A stretch of 64,000 nucleotides of DNA from Gordonia otitidis NBRC 100426 (GCF_000248075.1 NZ_BAFB01000170.1:39515-103514), one strand, 5' to 3'; numbered from the stretch's first letter, positions 1-8,854 are shown. Numbers and translations are program-made. The notes: generated from the letters alone by a model not told the origin.

Positions 1-497
1 TCGAGCTGCGCGACGTGCAGATCATCTACCCCGCGCAGAATGCGGCGTCGGTCTTCGACAACGGCGGCCCGTTCGAACTGTCCTGGGTGATCGCCAACCA
101 GAGCGAGATCGACACCTACCGTCTGACCAACGTGACCGCGCAGCAGGGCAACGTGACGCTCGAGGACAAGTACGACCTCCTACCGGGCAAGGCGCTGCGC
201 GCGGGTGAACCCGCTGCGCTGATCCAGCAGACCGACATCCCCAACCCCGTCGAGGAGAAGCGCATGACCGCCACCCTCGACGGGACCGGCAAGTCCGTCG
301 CTGTCGGACTGACCACCAAGCTGACCTTCAGCTTCGAGAAGGTCGACGCCAACGGCGCTACGACGCCGGTGGGTTCGGTCACGGTCGACACCCCGGTCGA
401 CTCCGGCACCTTGCTCACCCGCCAGGACAAGGTCCGCGAGGCCGAGAACCCTGCCGACGAGCACGCCGAGGAAGCCCCGAACGTCCTGCCCAACTGA
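1..497 (+). CDS. lpqE: LpqE-like lipoprotein, 3' part (5' end outside window)
   Basis: The reading frame is open from base 3 to the stop at 497, so the true start, signal peptide and any lipobox lie upstream of the window. About 164 residues are visible: a beta-rich domain (IIYPAQN, ELSWVIANQ) followed by an acidic, disordered-looking tail ending in LPN. In M. tuberculosis the lipoprotein gene lpqE lies directly upstream of radA in the same direction, and that position is the main support for the name. Its biochemical role is not known to me. A GTG at 15 could be taken for a start, but coding sequence clearly continues upstream of it. A strong hairpin follows the stop. Confidence 0.7.
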   Translation, partial: ELRDVQIIYPAQNAASVFDNGGPFELSWVIANQSEIDTYRLTNVTAQQGNVTLEDKYDLLPGKALRAGEPAALIQQTDIPNPVEEKRMTATLDGTGKSVAVGLTTKLTFSFEKVDANGATTPVGSVTVDTPVDSGTLLTRQDKVREAENPADEHAEEAPNVLPN

Positions 498-524
498 CAC
501 TCACCGCCACACGCATTCCTCACA

Positions 525-554
525 CAAGCCCCGGAGCAACCGCTCCGGGGCTTG
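525..554 (+). terminator. Intrinsic-type terminator hairpin after lpqE
   Basis: A perfect 12-bp inverted repeat (CAAGCCCCGGAG, 525-536; CTCCGGGGCTTG, 543-554) with a 6-base loop starts 28 bases after the lpqE stop. There is no U tract, as is usual in actinobacteria. Its right arm overlaps the first bases of the radA promoter element at 552. Confidence 0.8.
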
Positions 555-574
555 TCGGTGCACTGCCCTAGTCT
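552..574 (+). promoter_or_regulatory. PafBC-type (RecA-NDp) DNA-damage promoter of radA
   Basis: TTGTCGGTG (552-560), eight bases, then TAGTCT (569-574) match the known mycobacterial RecA-independent damage promoter TTGTCRGTG-N8-TAnnnT, which is activated by PafBC. Seven bases separate the -10 from the GTG at 582, so the transcript is probably leaderless. This also decides the radA start codon. Confidence 0.82.
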
Positions 575-581
575 TGTCTGC

Positions 582-1967
582 GTGGCCAAACCCAAGTCGT
601 CGTACCGTTGCTCGGCCTGCGGCCATACCGTCGCCAAATGGGTCGGCCGATGTCCAGAATGCGGCGAATGGGGCACCGTCGACGAGGTCGCGGCTCTGCC
701 GTCGGCCACCGCATCGCACAGCGCCGTCGCACCGTCGAGTCCGGCGGTTCCCATCACCCAGGTCGACGCCGCGTCGTCGAATGCGATCCCAACGGGCATA
801 GGCGAATTCGACCGCGTACTCGGCCGCGGTGTGGTCCCGGGGTCGGTGATCCTGCTCGCGGGCGAGCCGGGGGTCGGGAAGTCGACGTTGCTTCTCGAGA
901 CCGTCAAGCACTGGGCTCGCAGCGGGCGTACCGCGTTGTACCTGACCGGCGAGGAGTCCGCCGGGCAGGTTCGGTTGCGCGCGGAGCGCACCGACGCTGT
1001 CCACGAAAACGTCTATCTCGCAGCCGAAACCGACCTCGCGACCGTACTCGGCCATGTCGACGCCGTCCGACCCTCCCTCCTCGTGGTCGATTCGGTACAG
1101 ACGATGGTCGCCACCGGAACCGACGGCGTGACCGGCGGGGTGACGCAGATCCGCGCGGTCACCACGGCACTCGTCTCGCTGGCCAAGAATCGCGGGATCG
1201 CCGTCATCCTCGTCGGGCATGTCACCAAAGACGGCGCGGTCGCCGGACCGCGGTCGCTCGAGCATCTCGTCGACGTCGTGCTGTCGTTCGAGGGCGACCG
1301 CCACACGTCGCTGCGCATGGTCCGCGGCATCAAGAACCGTTTCGGTTCCGCCGACGAGGTCGGGTGTTTCGAGCAGCGCTCCGACGGCATCCACCAGGTC
1401 ACCGATCCGTCGGGACTCTTCGTGCACCACCACGATTCGGATGTGAGCGGTTCGTCGGCGATCGTCGCGATGGACGGCAAGCGCGCTCTGGTCGGTGAGA
1501 TCCAGGCGTTGCTCGCCGACTCGAAGATGGCCAACCCACGGCGTGCGGTGTCGGGTCTCGACTCCGCGCGTGCCTCGATGGTCCTCGCGGTGCTGCAGGG
1601 TCGGTCCGGGCTGCCTCTCGGCGAACGAGAGGTCTACCTGTCAACCGTCGGCGGCATGAAGGTCACCGAACCCGCCGCCGACCTCGGGATCGCGCTCGCG
1701 GTGAACTCCTTCATCAAGAACAAGCCGACGCCACGTACCACGGTCGCGATCGGCGAGGTGGGTCTCGCGGGTGAGGTGCGTCGTGTCTCCGCGGTCGGGC
1801 GTCGGGTGGCGGAGGCCAAACGATTGGGTTTCACGCACGCGATCATCCCGGCAGGCTCAGACGATCAGCTTCCCGAGGGCATCCGGATCACCCGCGTCTC
1901 GGTGCTCGGCGACGCGATGCGTGCTGCATTCGTCACCCCGGTCGACGCCTCCCGCGCCCCGTTCTGA
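582..1967 (+). CDS. radA: DNA repair protein RadA/Sms
   Basis: RadA is a RecA-like ATPase and branch-migration helicase that processes recombination intermediates during DNA repair. The 461-residue product has the family order. An N-terminal zinc finger (Cys10, 13, 24, 27; RCSAC then RCPEC) comes first, then a Walker A motif (GEPGVGKST, about residues 94-102), the RadA-specific KNRFG motif near residue 250, and a C-terminal Lon-protease-like domain (VGLAGEVRRV). The GTG at 582 gives the usual beginning (V/M)AKPKS directly before the zinc finger and sits seven bases after the -10. An upstream in-frame TTG at 552 lies inside the promoter and is rejected. Confidence 0.96.
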   Translation: MAKPKSSYRCSACGHTVAKWVGRCPECGEWGTVDEVAALPSATASHSAVAPSSPAVPITQVDAASSNAIPTGIGEFDRVLGRGVVPGSVILLAGEPGVGKSTLLLETVKHWARSGRTALYLTGEESAGQVRLRAERTDAVHENVYLAAETDLATVLGHVDAVRPSLLVVDSVQTMVATGTDGVTGGVTQIRAVTTALVSLAKNRGIAVILVGHVTKDGAVAGPRSLEHLVDVVLSFEGDRHTSLRMVRGIKNRFGSADEVGCFEQRSDGIHQVTDPSGLFVHHHDSDVSGSSAIVAMDGKRALVGEIQALLADSKMANPRRAVSGLDSARASMVLAVLQGRSGLPLGEREVYLSTVGGMKVTEPAADLGIALAVNSFIKNKPTPRTTVAIGEVGLAGEVRRVSAVGRRVAEAKRLGFTHAIIPAGSDDQLPEGIRITRVSVLGDAMRAAFVTPVDASRAPF

Positions 1968-2037
1968 CCCGTACCCGTTCAGATCGGTGTAGAGCTGGCC
2001 CACACGCCGCCGTGCTGAGTTGTGGCTTTCGGACGAC

Positions 2038-2586
2038 TCATGGCCGGGACATGCGCTGCTTGTACTCGTCGGCCATGGCGCTGTTGTCGACGTGCTGCGC
2101 GAAGTGTTGGCGCGCATCGATGGTCACGAAAATGCTGTGCCCCGCCACGACCGGCTGCGACGGGTCGCCGAGGTGTCCCACGGCCTCGACATAGACCTTG
2201 CGGCGCTGCCTGCCGAGGATCTCCGCGCGCAGGTACAGCGTCGAACCGATCGGAACGGGCGCGACGAAATCGACCTCGAGGTGCACCGTGACCGCCGACG
2301 GTCCGACCAGCAGCGGGACGGTACCCATGACCTCGTCCATGGCCGTCGACAGGATGCCGCCGTGGATCACCCCCGGGCCGCCCTCGAATCGTGGCTCGAC
2401 GCGCATCGACGTCTCGACCGCGAACCCGTCGGACGCGCGCACCTCGAGGTGCAGTCCCTGCGCCGATTCCGCACCGCAGCCGAAACACAGCGGATTGTGC
2501 ATGCGGATCACCTGGCCGGGGGCAGCGGCCTTCGGGTGGCGTACCAGGGGGTCGAGGTCGGTGGGCACCACGAAGTCACGTCTCAC
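2038..2586 (-). CDS. PaaI-type hot-dog thioesterase
   Basis: The product of 182 residues is a single hot-dog fold of the PaaI/4HBT family, which usually hydrolyses acyl- or phenylacetyl-CoA thioesters in the cytoplasm. The signature region GVIHGGILSTAMDEVMG lies in the middle of the protein and contains the His-Gly-Gly start of the active-site helix. An N-terminal stretch NPLCFGCG is common in this subfamily. The GTG at 2586 follows a -10-like TAGGGT by eight bases, so a leaderless start is plausible. The gene is divergent from disA and sits between radA and disA, which are adjacent in M. tuberculosis, so it looks like a lineage-specific insertion. The substrate cannot be read from the sequence. 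Confidence 0.85.
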   Translation of the reverse strand: MRRDFVVPTDLDPLVRHPKAAAPGQVIRMHNPLCFGCGAESAQGLHLEVRASDGFAVETSMRVEPRFEGGPGVIHGGILSTAMDEVMGTVPLLVGPSAVTVHLEVDFVAPVPIGSTLYLRAEILGRQRRKVYVEAVGHLGDPSQPVVAGHSIFVTIDARQHFAQHVDNSAMADEYKQRMSRP

Positions 2587-2594
2587 GTGCCGTT

Positions 2595-2604
2595 ACCCTA
2601 GTCT
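2595..2604. promoter_or_regulatory. Overlapping divergent -10 elements
   Basis: The string ACCCTAGTCT reads TAGTCT on the plus strand (2599-2604, toward disA) and TAGGGT on the minus strand (2600-2595, toward the thioesterase). The two -10 hexamers share the bases TA, so the two promoters would compete for polymerase. Confidence 0.5.
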
Positions 2605-2652
2605 GCGACGGACCGCGACCTTCATGCGCGGCCGTGGAGAAGGGACCTGAGC

Positions 2653-3753
2653 ATGAGCGACGTCGCGCGAACCGAGCCGGGCGCACGCTCTGAGCTGATG
2701 CGTGAGACGCTCGCCCGGGTGGCTCCCGGGACGGGGCTGCGCGACGGACTCGAGCGCATCCTCCGCGGCGGCACCGGCGCGCTGATCGTCATCGGACACG
2801 ACTCCGATGTGGAGAAGATCTGCGACGGCGGCTTCCACCTCGACGTCGAATTCGCACCGACGCGTCTGCGCGAGCTCGCCAAGATGGACGGCGCGGTGGT
2901 GTTGTCGACGGACGGCAAGCGGATCGTGCGGGCCAACGTCCAGCTCGTCCCCGACCCGTCGATCCCCACCGAGGAGTCGGGTACCAGGCATCGGTCGGCC
3001 GAGCGCACCGCCATCCAGACCGGGCATCCCGTGATCTCGGTGAGTGCGTCGATGTCGATCGTCAGCGTCTACGTCGACGGACTGCGCAAGGTGGTCGAGA
3101 GTCCCGACCCGATCCTCTCGCGCGCCAACGTCGCATTGTCGACGCTCGAGCGGTACAAGGCGCGACTCGACGACGTCAGCGCCGCATTGTCGCGGGCCGA
3201 GATCGAGGACTACGTCTTGTTGCGCGATGCGATGTCGACCGCTCAACGGATGGAGATGGTCCGTCGGGTCTCGGCCGAGATCGACGACTACGTGCTCGAA
3301 CTCGGCGTCAACGGTAGACAGGTGAGCCTGCAGCTCGAGGAGCTCATCGCCGAGAACGACACGATGCGCGAACTGTTGGTGCGCGACTACTACGCGAGTC
3401 CGGAACCTGCGACAACCGAGGAGGTCCGCAGCTCGCTGGAGGCAATCGAGGAACTCTCCGACGCCGACCTACTCGACCTCAGCCTGCTGGCGGGAGCGTT
3501 CGGGTATCCGACGACGATCGAGGCGCAGGACACCGCGATGAGTCCGCGCGGCTACCGCCTGCTGGCAGGTATCTCGCGGCTGCAATTCGCACACATCGAT
3601 CGCCTCGTGCGCAGCTTCGGCACGCTGCAGGCACTGCTCGCGTCGTCTGCCGCCGACCTCCAGGCCATCGAGGGCATCGGTGGTATCTGGGCGCGCCACA
3701 TCCGCGAGGGCCTGTCGAGACTGGCCGAGACGAGCATCGAGAGATTCGACTAG
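2653..3753 (+). CDS. disA: DNA integrity scanning protein DisA, diadenylate cyclase
   Basis: DisA condenses two ATP into the second messenger cyclic di-AMP and scans DNA for branched structures. The 366-residue product has the N-terminal DAC domain with both catalytic motifs, DGA (residues 79-81) and RHRSAER (112-118). A helical spine follows, and then a C-terminal helix-hairpin-helix DNA-binding domain (about residues 310-350, [16 protein letters not shown]). The ATG at 2653 is preceded by a strong ribosome binding site, GAGAAGGGA. Its place after radA is as in mycobacteria, with a thioesterase gene inserted between them. Confidence 0.97.
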   Translation: MSDVARTEPGARSELMRETLARVAPGTGLRDGLERILRGGTGALIVIGHDSDVEKICDGGFHLDVEFAPTRLRELAKMDGAVVLSTDGKRIVRANVQLVPDPSIPTEESGTRHRSAERTAIQTGHPVISVSASMSIVSVYVDGLRKVVESPDPILSRANVALSTLERYKARLDDVSAALSRAEIEDYVLLRDAMSTAQRMEMVRRVSAEIDDYVLELGVNGRQVSLQLEELIAENDTMRELLVRDYYASPEPATTEEVRSSLEAIEELSDADLLDLSLLAGAFGYPTTIEAQDTAMSPRGYRLLAGISRLQFAHIDRLVRSFGTLQALLASSAADLQAIEGIGGIWARHIREGLSRLAETSIERFD

Positions 3754-3775
3754 CGGCGACGCCCTGATCGGATGG

Positions 3776-4528
3776 CTACTGCTGGGCGGGTGCCACCACG
3801 TTGAACGTGATCGGCGCCGACTCCTTCTCGCCGATCTTGCCGATGGCCTGATACGAACCGACAGGCACCTGCACGCGCGGCTTGTCGCAACCCGGATTGC
3901 TCGTGGTCCCCGACCAGGTGATGGTGTCCTTGGCCTGCTGCTGCGGCTGCAACACAACGGTGTTCACATCCTTGAGCGGCGAACAATCCTGCGCCGCCCA
4001 CAGCGTGCGCGTGCCGTCGAGGGTTCGCACCACGACGTTCTGTGCCGCCTTCCCGACGTCGCGGGCGCACGCGGTCAGTCCGGCGTTGGTGGTGACGATC
4101 GTGAACACGGGCTGATCGCCCACGGTGTAGGTCGGCTTGTCGGTGTAGAGCACCACGGCGATGTTCTGGTCCGGGCACAGCGGCGTGCCGTCCGCTCCGA
4201 CGGCCGGAGCCGCTGCGCTACCCGACGCCGGCGACGCACCCGGCTGGCCGGAGGCGCCCGCGGCCGCGCCGCCCCCTCCGCCCGTACCGCCACCCGACAC
4301 CGCCCCACCGGACGGCGCGCCCGAGGATTCCGACGATCCGTACGCCGGACTCGTGGTGGTCGACATCGACGATGCCGATGCCGTGTTCGACGGCGACTTG
4401 TCGCCGCCGGAGGTCGTCCACACGATCAGACCGATGACCAGGGCGAGCGCGGCAACCGCGACACCACCGGCGACGATGCGACGACGCCAGTAGATCTCAG
4501 ACGGAAGCGGGCCCTGCGGTTCGATCAC
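3776..4528 (-). CDS. Membrane-anchored extracytoplasmic protein (Rv3587c-like)
   Basis: The 250-residue product has a short cytosolic start, one transmembrane helix (about residues 18-38), a Ser/Gly/Ala-rich linker (about 40-110) and an extracytoplasmic domain. That domain has paired cysteines (ALC/TPLCPDQ, TACARDV, QDCSPL, NPGCDKP) that probably form disulfides. Its fold looks beta-rich, with conserved bits such as SYQAIGKIG. M. tuberculosis has an uncharacterised protein of this kind (Rv3587c) in the same slot beside the carbonic anhydrase gene. The start is a GTG. The role is unknown. Confidence 0.75.
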   Translation of the reverse strand: MIEPQGPLPSEIYWRRRIVAGGVAVAALALVIGLIVWTTSGGDKSPSNTASASSMSTTTSPAYGSSESSGAPSGGAVSGGGTGGGGGAAAGASGQPGASPASGSAAAPAVGADGTPLCPDQNIAVVLYTDKPTYTVGDQPVFTIVTTNAGLTACARDVGKAAQNVVVRTLDGTRTLWAAQDCSPLKDVNTVVLQPQQQAKDTITWSGTTSNPGCDKPRVQVPVGSYQAIGKIGEKESAPITFNVVAPAQQ

Positions 4529-4657
4529 GCGTCCACGCTAACGGCCAGTTTCTGCAGCACGGTTGACCCGATGCGGCGTGTCGCCGAGAAAAGCGCGCCT
4601 GACCGGCGCAAAGTCTAAAGGTTCACTTAAGCTGCGGCGTCCTGCCGCCGGCGCTCA

Positions 4658-5389
4658 TCAGGCCGAGGCAGCCTCGTCCACGGTAGCGCCGTCCACTGCG
4701 GCCGATGCCGCGTCGGACGCTTCGTGGTGACCCTTGTGCACGTGTCCCTCGGGTCCGCCGATCTCGACGTAGCCCTGCCCGATGTCGCCGTAGGCACCCC
4801 GCAGCTGCACTGCGCCCTCGTTGAGCGCGTACGTCAGACCCACGATGGCGAGTTTCCCGTTGGCCACGCGGTCGGCGATGATCCGACTGCGCTGCATCAG
4901 CAACCGCCCCGTTTCGACGACGTGCCGTGCCTCGAACTCGTCGACCCTGGTCAGCCCCTCGCTGCGGCCCGCAAGGATGCTCGGCGTGACGCGTTCGACC
5001 ACGTCGCGGATGTACCCGCCAGGAATCTGCAGGTCGTCGAGGGCGTCGAGCGTCGCTTTGACCGCACCGCAACTGTCGTGGCCCAGAATCACCACCAGCG
5101 GCACCTCGAGTACCTCTGCCGCGTATTCCAACGATCCCATCACCGCGGAGTCGACCACGTGGCCTGCCGTGCGGACGACGAACATGTCGCCGAGCCCCTG
5201 GTCGAAGATGATCTCTGCGGCGAGACGAGAGTCCGCGCAGCCGAACAACACCACGTGAGGGTGCTGGCCCGCGACGAGTCGCGCGCGGTCCTCGATACCC
5301 TGACTGGGATGTTCAGACTCTCCGTTGATGAAGCGCCGGTTGCCTTCGCGCAGCACGTCCCACGCCTGTTTCGGGGTCAATCCGATCAT
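4658..5389 (-). CDS. canB: Beta-class carbonic anhydrase
   Basis: This enzyme interconverts CO2 and bicarbonate. The 243-residue protein has the beta-class zinc site: Cys51-Ala-Asp53-Ser-Arg55 (CADSR), then His104 and Cys107 (GHDSCG), which bind zinc, with the Asp/Arg dyad activating the water. It corresponds to Rv3588c (CanB) by sequence and by its place between the Rv3587c-like gene and mutY. The C-terminal tail is Ala-rich with GHVHKGHHE, a possible metal-binding or disordered tail. Its ATG (5389-5387) overlaps the called mutY ATG on the other strand. Confidence 0.94.
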   Translation of the reverse strand: MIGLTPKQAWDVLREGNRRFINGESEHPSQGIEDRARLVAGQHPHVVLFGCADSRLAAEIIFDQGLGDMFVVRTAGHVVDSAVMGSLEYAAEVLEVPLVVILGHDSCGAVKATLDALDDLQIPGGYIRDVVERVTPSILAGRSEGLTRVDEFEARHVVETGRLLMQRSRIIADRVANGKLAIVGLTYALNEGAVQLRGAYGDIGQGYVEIGGPEGHVHKGHHEASDAASAAVDGATVDEAASA

Positions 5390-6281
5390 GCCGTTTAGTC
5401 TGCCACCTCAAGTGCTCTTGGGTTGGTTCGACGCCAACGAACGCGACCTCCCGTGGCGTGAGCCCGGGCTCTCCGGCTGGCAGATCCTCATCAGCGAGAT
5501 CATGCTCCAGCAGACCCCGGTCTCGCGGGTAGTCGAACCATGGCGCGAGTGGGTGCGACGTTGGCCCGTACCGTCGGCGATGGCAGCGGCATCACCCGGC
5601 GACGTGCTGCGTGCGTGGGGCAAGCTCGGTTACCCGCGGCGCGCGCTGCGGCTGCACGAATGTGCGCGCGTGCTCGCCACCGAACACGACGACGTCGTGC
5701 CCGCCGACGTAGCGACGATGCTCACTTTGCCGGGCATCGGCGACTACACAGCCAGGGCCGTGGCCTGTTTCGCGTACGGACAGGCTGTGCCCGTCGTAGA
5801 CACCAACGTCCGGCGTGTGGTCGCCCGAGCGGTCCACGGACGTGCGGAGCCCGGTAATCCGTCGAAGCGGGATCTAGCCGACACAGACGCCCTGCTCCCG
5901 CGGGATGTCGACGGCGACTACGCGTCCTCGGCTCCGCGCTTCAGCGCTGCACTCATGGAGCTCGGCGCTCTCGTCTGCACCGCCAGAAAGCCCGATTGCG
6001 CAGCCTGCCCACTGACCTGCGCCTGGGTCGAGGCAGGCAGACCCGCGCACGCGGGGCCGCCCCGAAGGGTGCAGAAGTTCGCGGGCACCGACCGTCAGGT
6101 TCGCGGCTTACTGCTCGACGTCCTGCGCGGCACCGACGAGCCGGTCGTACGCGACAGGCTCGACGTCGTCTGGCTGACCGACACCGCCCAGCGCGACCGC
6201 GCACTCGACTCACTGCTGGTCGACGGGCTGGTCGAGATCACTGCCGACGGTCGTTTCTGCCTGGCAGGCGAGGCGGGATGA
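5388..6281 (+). CDS. mutY: A/G-specific adenine glycosylase MutY
   Basis: MutY removes adenine mispaired with 8-oxoguanine or guanine. The 297-residue product has the HhH-GPD fold with catalytic Glu37 (SEIMLQQT), the helix-hairpin-helix LPGIGDYTA and catalytic Asp138 (VVDTN), followed by the [4Fe-4S] cysteines 197, 204, 207 and 211. The cluster spacing is Cx6Cx2Cx3C, shorter at the end than the usual Cx6Cx2Cx5C. The ATG at 5388 overlaps the canB start codon. A GTG at 5412, 10 bases after a TAGTCT -10 (5396-5401), is a credible leaderless alternative that would remove eight residues. Confidence 0.94.
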   Translation: MPFSLPPQVLLGWFDANERDLPWREPGLSGWQILISEIMLQQTPVSRVVEPWREWVRRWPVPSAMAAASPGDVLRAWGKLGYPRRALRLHECARVLATEHDDVVPADVATMLTLPGIGDYTARAVACFAYGQAVPVVDTNVRRVVARAVHGRAEPGNPSKRDLADTDALLPRDVDGDYASSAPRFSAALMELGALVCTARKPDCAACPLTCAWVEAGRPAHAGPPRRVQKFAGTDRQVRGLLLDVLRGTDEPVVRDRLDVVWLTDTAQRDRALDSLLVDGLVEITADGRFCLAGEAG

Positions 6282-6392
6282 GCAACGTGCGCCGTGACGT
6301 GCCGTGAGGTTCGGAGGACCGTGGCTCGAATCGAGTCGCGACACGGCGAAGCTTTGGCCCGTCTATGTATTCACCTGGACGCCCGGTGTTGC

Positions 6393-6398
6393 TAATTT
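6393..6398 (+). promoter_or_regulatory. -10 element, probably leaderless
   Basis: TAATTT lies six bases before the ATG at 6405. It stands out as AT-rich in a GC-rich region and gives a transcript beginning at or next to the start codon. Confidence 0.5.
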
Positions 6399-6404
6399 TG
6401 CTGG

Positions 6405-7631
6405 ATGACTGAGCCGCCGAACGAGTCGACGCCTTCATCCACACCCGATCCCGACAAGCCGTACGGGACTGACCCCGCGCCGGGCCAGCCGCAACCGGGC
6501 CAACCCGGAGCAGGCCAGCCTCAATACGGAAATCCCCAACACAGTGATCCCCAACCCGGAGATCCCCAGTACGGAAACCCCCAGTACGGGCAGCCCGGCA
6601 CGGGGCAACCGTCCTACGGGCAACCCCAGTACGGGCAGCCCTCCCCCGGACAACCGCAATACGGTCAGCCCGCCCCGGAACAGCCGCCATACGGACAACC
6701 CCAATACGGGCAGCCCCAGTACGGACAACCCCAGTACGGGCAGCCCCAGTACGGACAGCCCGGCCCGGAGCAGCCCCCGTACGGGCAACCCCAATATGGG
6801 CAACCCCAGTACGGGCAACCGCAATATGGCACCCCGGCGCCGGGCTCGGTCCCCCCGGGCGGTACACCGCCGCCTCCCGCGAGTCCCTACGGCGCCGCAC
6901 CCGGCTACGGCGCTCCCGTTCCCGGTGGTCCCGGCACACCGTTCAGCGTCGGTGAGAGCTTCAGCTGGGCATGGAGCCAGTTCAAGGCCAACCCCGGCCC
7001 GATGATCCTCCCCGGCGTGATCATGGCAGTTGTGGCACTTGTGTTCTGGGGTCTCGCGTACTGGGCCTTCTCGTCAGCCTCGGACACGGTGACCACGTAT
7101 AACTACGAGGACGGCTACAGCACGAGCGCCAGCCTCGGCGGAGGAGCAGTCGCCGGACTCACCGTCGGCTACATTCTGGGCCTGCTGGTCTTGCTATACA
7201 TCGAAGCTTCGATTCTCTCCGGAGCGGTCCGTGTGGCAAACGGCGAAGCTGTCACCGCACAGTCGTTTCTGGTGCCCATCCGCTTCGGCCCCGTCATCGG
7301 AACCGCGATTCTCGTCGCGATCATTACCGGCGTCGCTTCTCTCTGCGTCGGTGTCGGCGGCCTCATCGCGGGGTTCCTCCTGCAGTTCGCCGTGCTCGCG
7401 ACGATCAGTGAGGGCAAATCGCCGGGAGAAGCGCTCACTCGATCGTTCCGCATCACCACCAACCGAATCGGTGACTCGATCCTCACCCTGATCGTCGTGT
7501 GGCTGACCAACTTCGTCGGCGCGCTGCTCTGCGGCATCGGACTGATCGTCTCCGCACCGCTCGCGGCGCTCTTCCAGGTGCACGCGTACCGACGCATCGT
7601 CGGCGAGCCGATCGCCCCGCCCGCTCCCTGA
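6405..7631 (+). CDS. Proline/glutamine-rich multi-pass membrane protein
   Basis: The 408-residue protein has two halves. Residues about 20-165 are low-complexity Pro/Gln/Gly/Tyr sequence built on a QYGQP pentapeptide. Residues about 180-400 form a membrane domain with roughly five or six helices (for example [20 protein letters not shown] and [15 protein letters not shown]). The same plan is seen in mycobacterial 'proline and glycine rich transmembrane proteins' such as Rv2560, of unknown function. The Pro-rich tail is predicted cytosolic and might bind partners or phase-separate; that is inference. The start is supported by the -10 at 6393. Confidence 0.8.
   Translation: MTEPPNESTPSSTPDPDKPYGTDPAPGQPQPGQPGAGQPQYGNPQHSDPQPGDPQYGNPQYGQPGTGQPSYGQPQYGQPSPGQPQYGQPAPEQPPYGQPQYGQPQYGQPQYGQPQYGQPGPEQPPYGQPQYGQPQYGQPQYGTPAPGSVPPGGTPPPPASPYGAAPGYGAPVPGGPGTPFSVGESFSWAWSQFKANPGPMILPGVIMAVVALVFWGLAYWAFSSASDTVTTYNYEDGYSTSASLGGGAVAGLTVGYILGLLVLLYIEASILSGAVRVANGEAVTAQSFLVPIRFGPVIGTAILVAIITGVASLCVGVGGLIAGFLLQFAVLATISEGKSPGEALTRSFRITTNRIGDSILTLIVVWLTNFVGALLCGIGLIVSAPLAALFQVHAYRRIVGEPIAPPAP
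6570..6830 (+). repeat. Coding tandem repeat, 15-bp unit (QYGQP)
   Basis: Degenerate copies of a 15-bp unit close to CAGTACGGGCAGCCC run through the first third of the gene at 6405. They encode QYGQP/PYGQP repeats interrupted by PAPEQP and PSPGQP. Copy number is likely to vary by slippage. Confidence 0.85.
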
Positions 7632-7670
7632 GCGACCCGACAACCCGAATCAGATACGACGCCGAGCCGG

Positions 7671-8495
7671 TCAGCGATACGGCAGAGCAGAGAGAAACGC
7701 TTCGACGGCGCCCCGGAAGACCTCCGGGGCGTCGTCGTGTACGAGGTGACCCGATCCGCTGATCCTCAGGTGCGCGGCGTGATCGTTGATCGAGGCCATC
7801 TTCCGCATGTGTCCCTCGGGGGTGACGGTGTGCTCCGCCTCGATCAACAGGCTCGGGACCGGTACGGCACGCCACTGTTCCCAGAACTCGCGCACACCCC
7901 ACTCCTGCGCGATGGCCGTCCACGTGGCGAGCTGTCCGTGCAGCCTGCCGTCGTCGAATGCCTCGTAGAAGTATCGGCCCGCAACATCACCGAACATCTG
8001 ACGCGCGTGCTCGAGCGAGTCGAACCGCTCGGGCCACGAATCGAACCACGGCGCCCACTCGTTGGTGGTGCGTCCACGGAAATCCGGGGCCATGTCCTCG
8101 ACCACCAGCGCACTCACGAGTTCCGGGTACTCCGACGCAGCGCACCACGCGTGCAGCCCGCCCATCGAATGTCCCACCAGGACAGCAGGTCCGAGATCGA
8201 TCCAGGTGAGTATCTCGGCGAGGTCGGCGACGAACCGCTCGGTCGAGATCTCCGCCGGGTCGGACATCGACGCAGCGTCGGCGCCGGTGTGGAACGCGGC
8301 GTCGAATGTGAAGACACGACCGTATCTGCGCAGCCACGGCACCTGGCGACGCCAGGTCCGACCGCGACCCATCAGGCCGTGCAACAGCACGATCGGTCCG
8401 ACACCCGACCCGTCCGACGACTGCTGCGTGTCGAGGCCACGGTCGGGACCACCGTGGTCGAGCAGTCCCGTCTCGGCCATCGCGTACGCAGTCAC
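7671..8495 (-). CDS. Alpha/beta hydrolase (Rv3591c-like)
   Basis: The 274-residue cytosolic protein has the alpha/beta-hydrolase core. It has an oxyanion strand VLLHGLMGRG, a nucleophile elbow GHSMGG with the catalytic Ser, and a C-terminal catalytic His in GSGHLVHDD. A cap region rich in Trp lies between. The homologous pair Rv3591c and mhuD is divergent in M. tuberculosis as here. The GTG at 8495 follows a TAACCT -10 by eight bases; an ATG at 8480 is the alternative. The substrate is unknown. Confidence 0.85.
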   Translation of the reverse strand: MTAYAMAETGLLDHGGPDRGLDTQQSSDGSGVGPIVLLHGLMGRGRTWRRQVPWLRRYGRVFTFDAAFHTGADAASMSDPAEISTERFVADLAEILTWIDLGPAVLVGHSMGGLHAWCAASEYPELVSALVVEDMAPDFRGRTTNEWAPWFDSWPERFDSLEHARQMFGDVAGRYFYEAFDDGRLHGQLATWTAIAQEWGVREFWEQWRAVPVPSLLIEAEHTVTPEGHMRKMASINDHAAHLRISGSGHLVHDDAPEVFRGAVEAFLSALPYR

Positions 8496-8545
8496 AGGAA
8501 ACGAGGTTAATCAAAAGCGCGCGCAATCCGAACTAGGCTGAGGAC

Positions 8546-8854
8546 ATGACTGTTGTGAAGATCAACGCAATCCATGTCCCCGAGGGCGCGGGCCCCGAAC
8601 TCGAGAAGCGTTTCGCCAACCGCGCGCACTCGGTCGACGGCTCGAAGGGCTTCCTGGGATTCCAACTGCTGCGGCCGGTCAAGGGAGACGAGCGGTACTT
8701 TGTCGTGACCCAGTGGGAGACCGAGGAGGATTTCCAGGCGTGGGCTGCCGGACCCGCCCGCGAAGCCCACTCCGGTGAGCGCGCCAAGCCTGTCGCGAGC
8801 GGCGCCGACCTTCTGGAGTTCGAGGTCGTACTCGACGCGAAACCGTCTGCCTGA
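8546..8854 (+). CDS. mhuD: Haem-degrading monooxygenase MhuD
   Basis: MhuD opens haem to mycobilin and releases iron without forming CO. The 102-residue protein is very close to the mycobacterial enzyme in length and sequence and keeps the three residues that define the IsdG-type active site: Asn7, Trp66 and the haem ligand His75. A TAGGCT -10 (8534-8539) lies six bases before the ATG, suggesting a leaderless message. I saw no clear iron-box palindrome upstream. Confidence 0.95.
   Translation: MTVVKINAIHVPEGAGPELEKRFANRAHSVDGSKGFLGFQLLRPVKGDERYFVVTQWETEEDFQAWAAGPAREAHSGERAKPVASGADLLEFEVVLDAKPSA

Noticed and set aside
6570..6830. Non-coding satellite or CRISPR-like repeat
   Set aside because: The units are in frame, encode QYGQP pentapeptides and continue into a membrane protein domain.
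8521..8545. Iron-box (IdeR) operator before mhuD
   Set aside because: No 19-bp palindrome of the IdeR type is present; only a -10-like TAGGCT.
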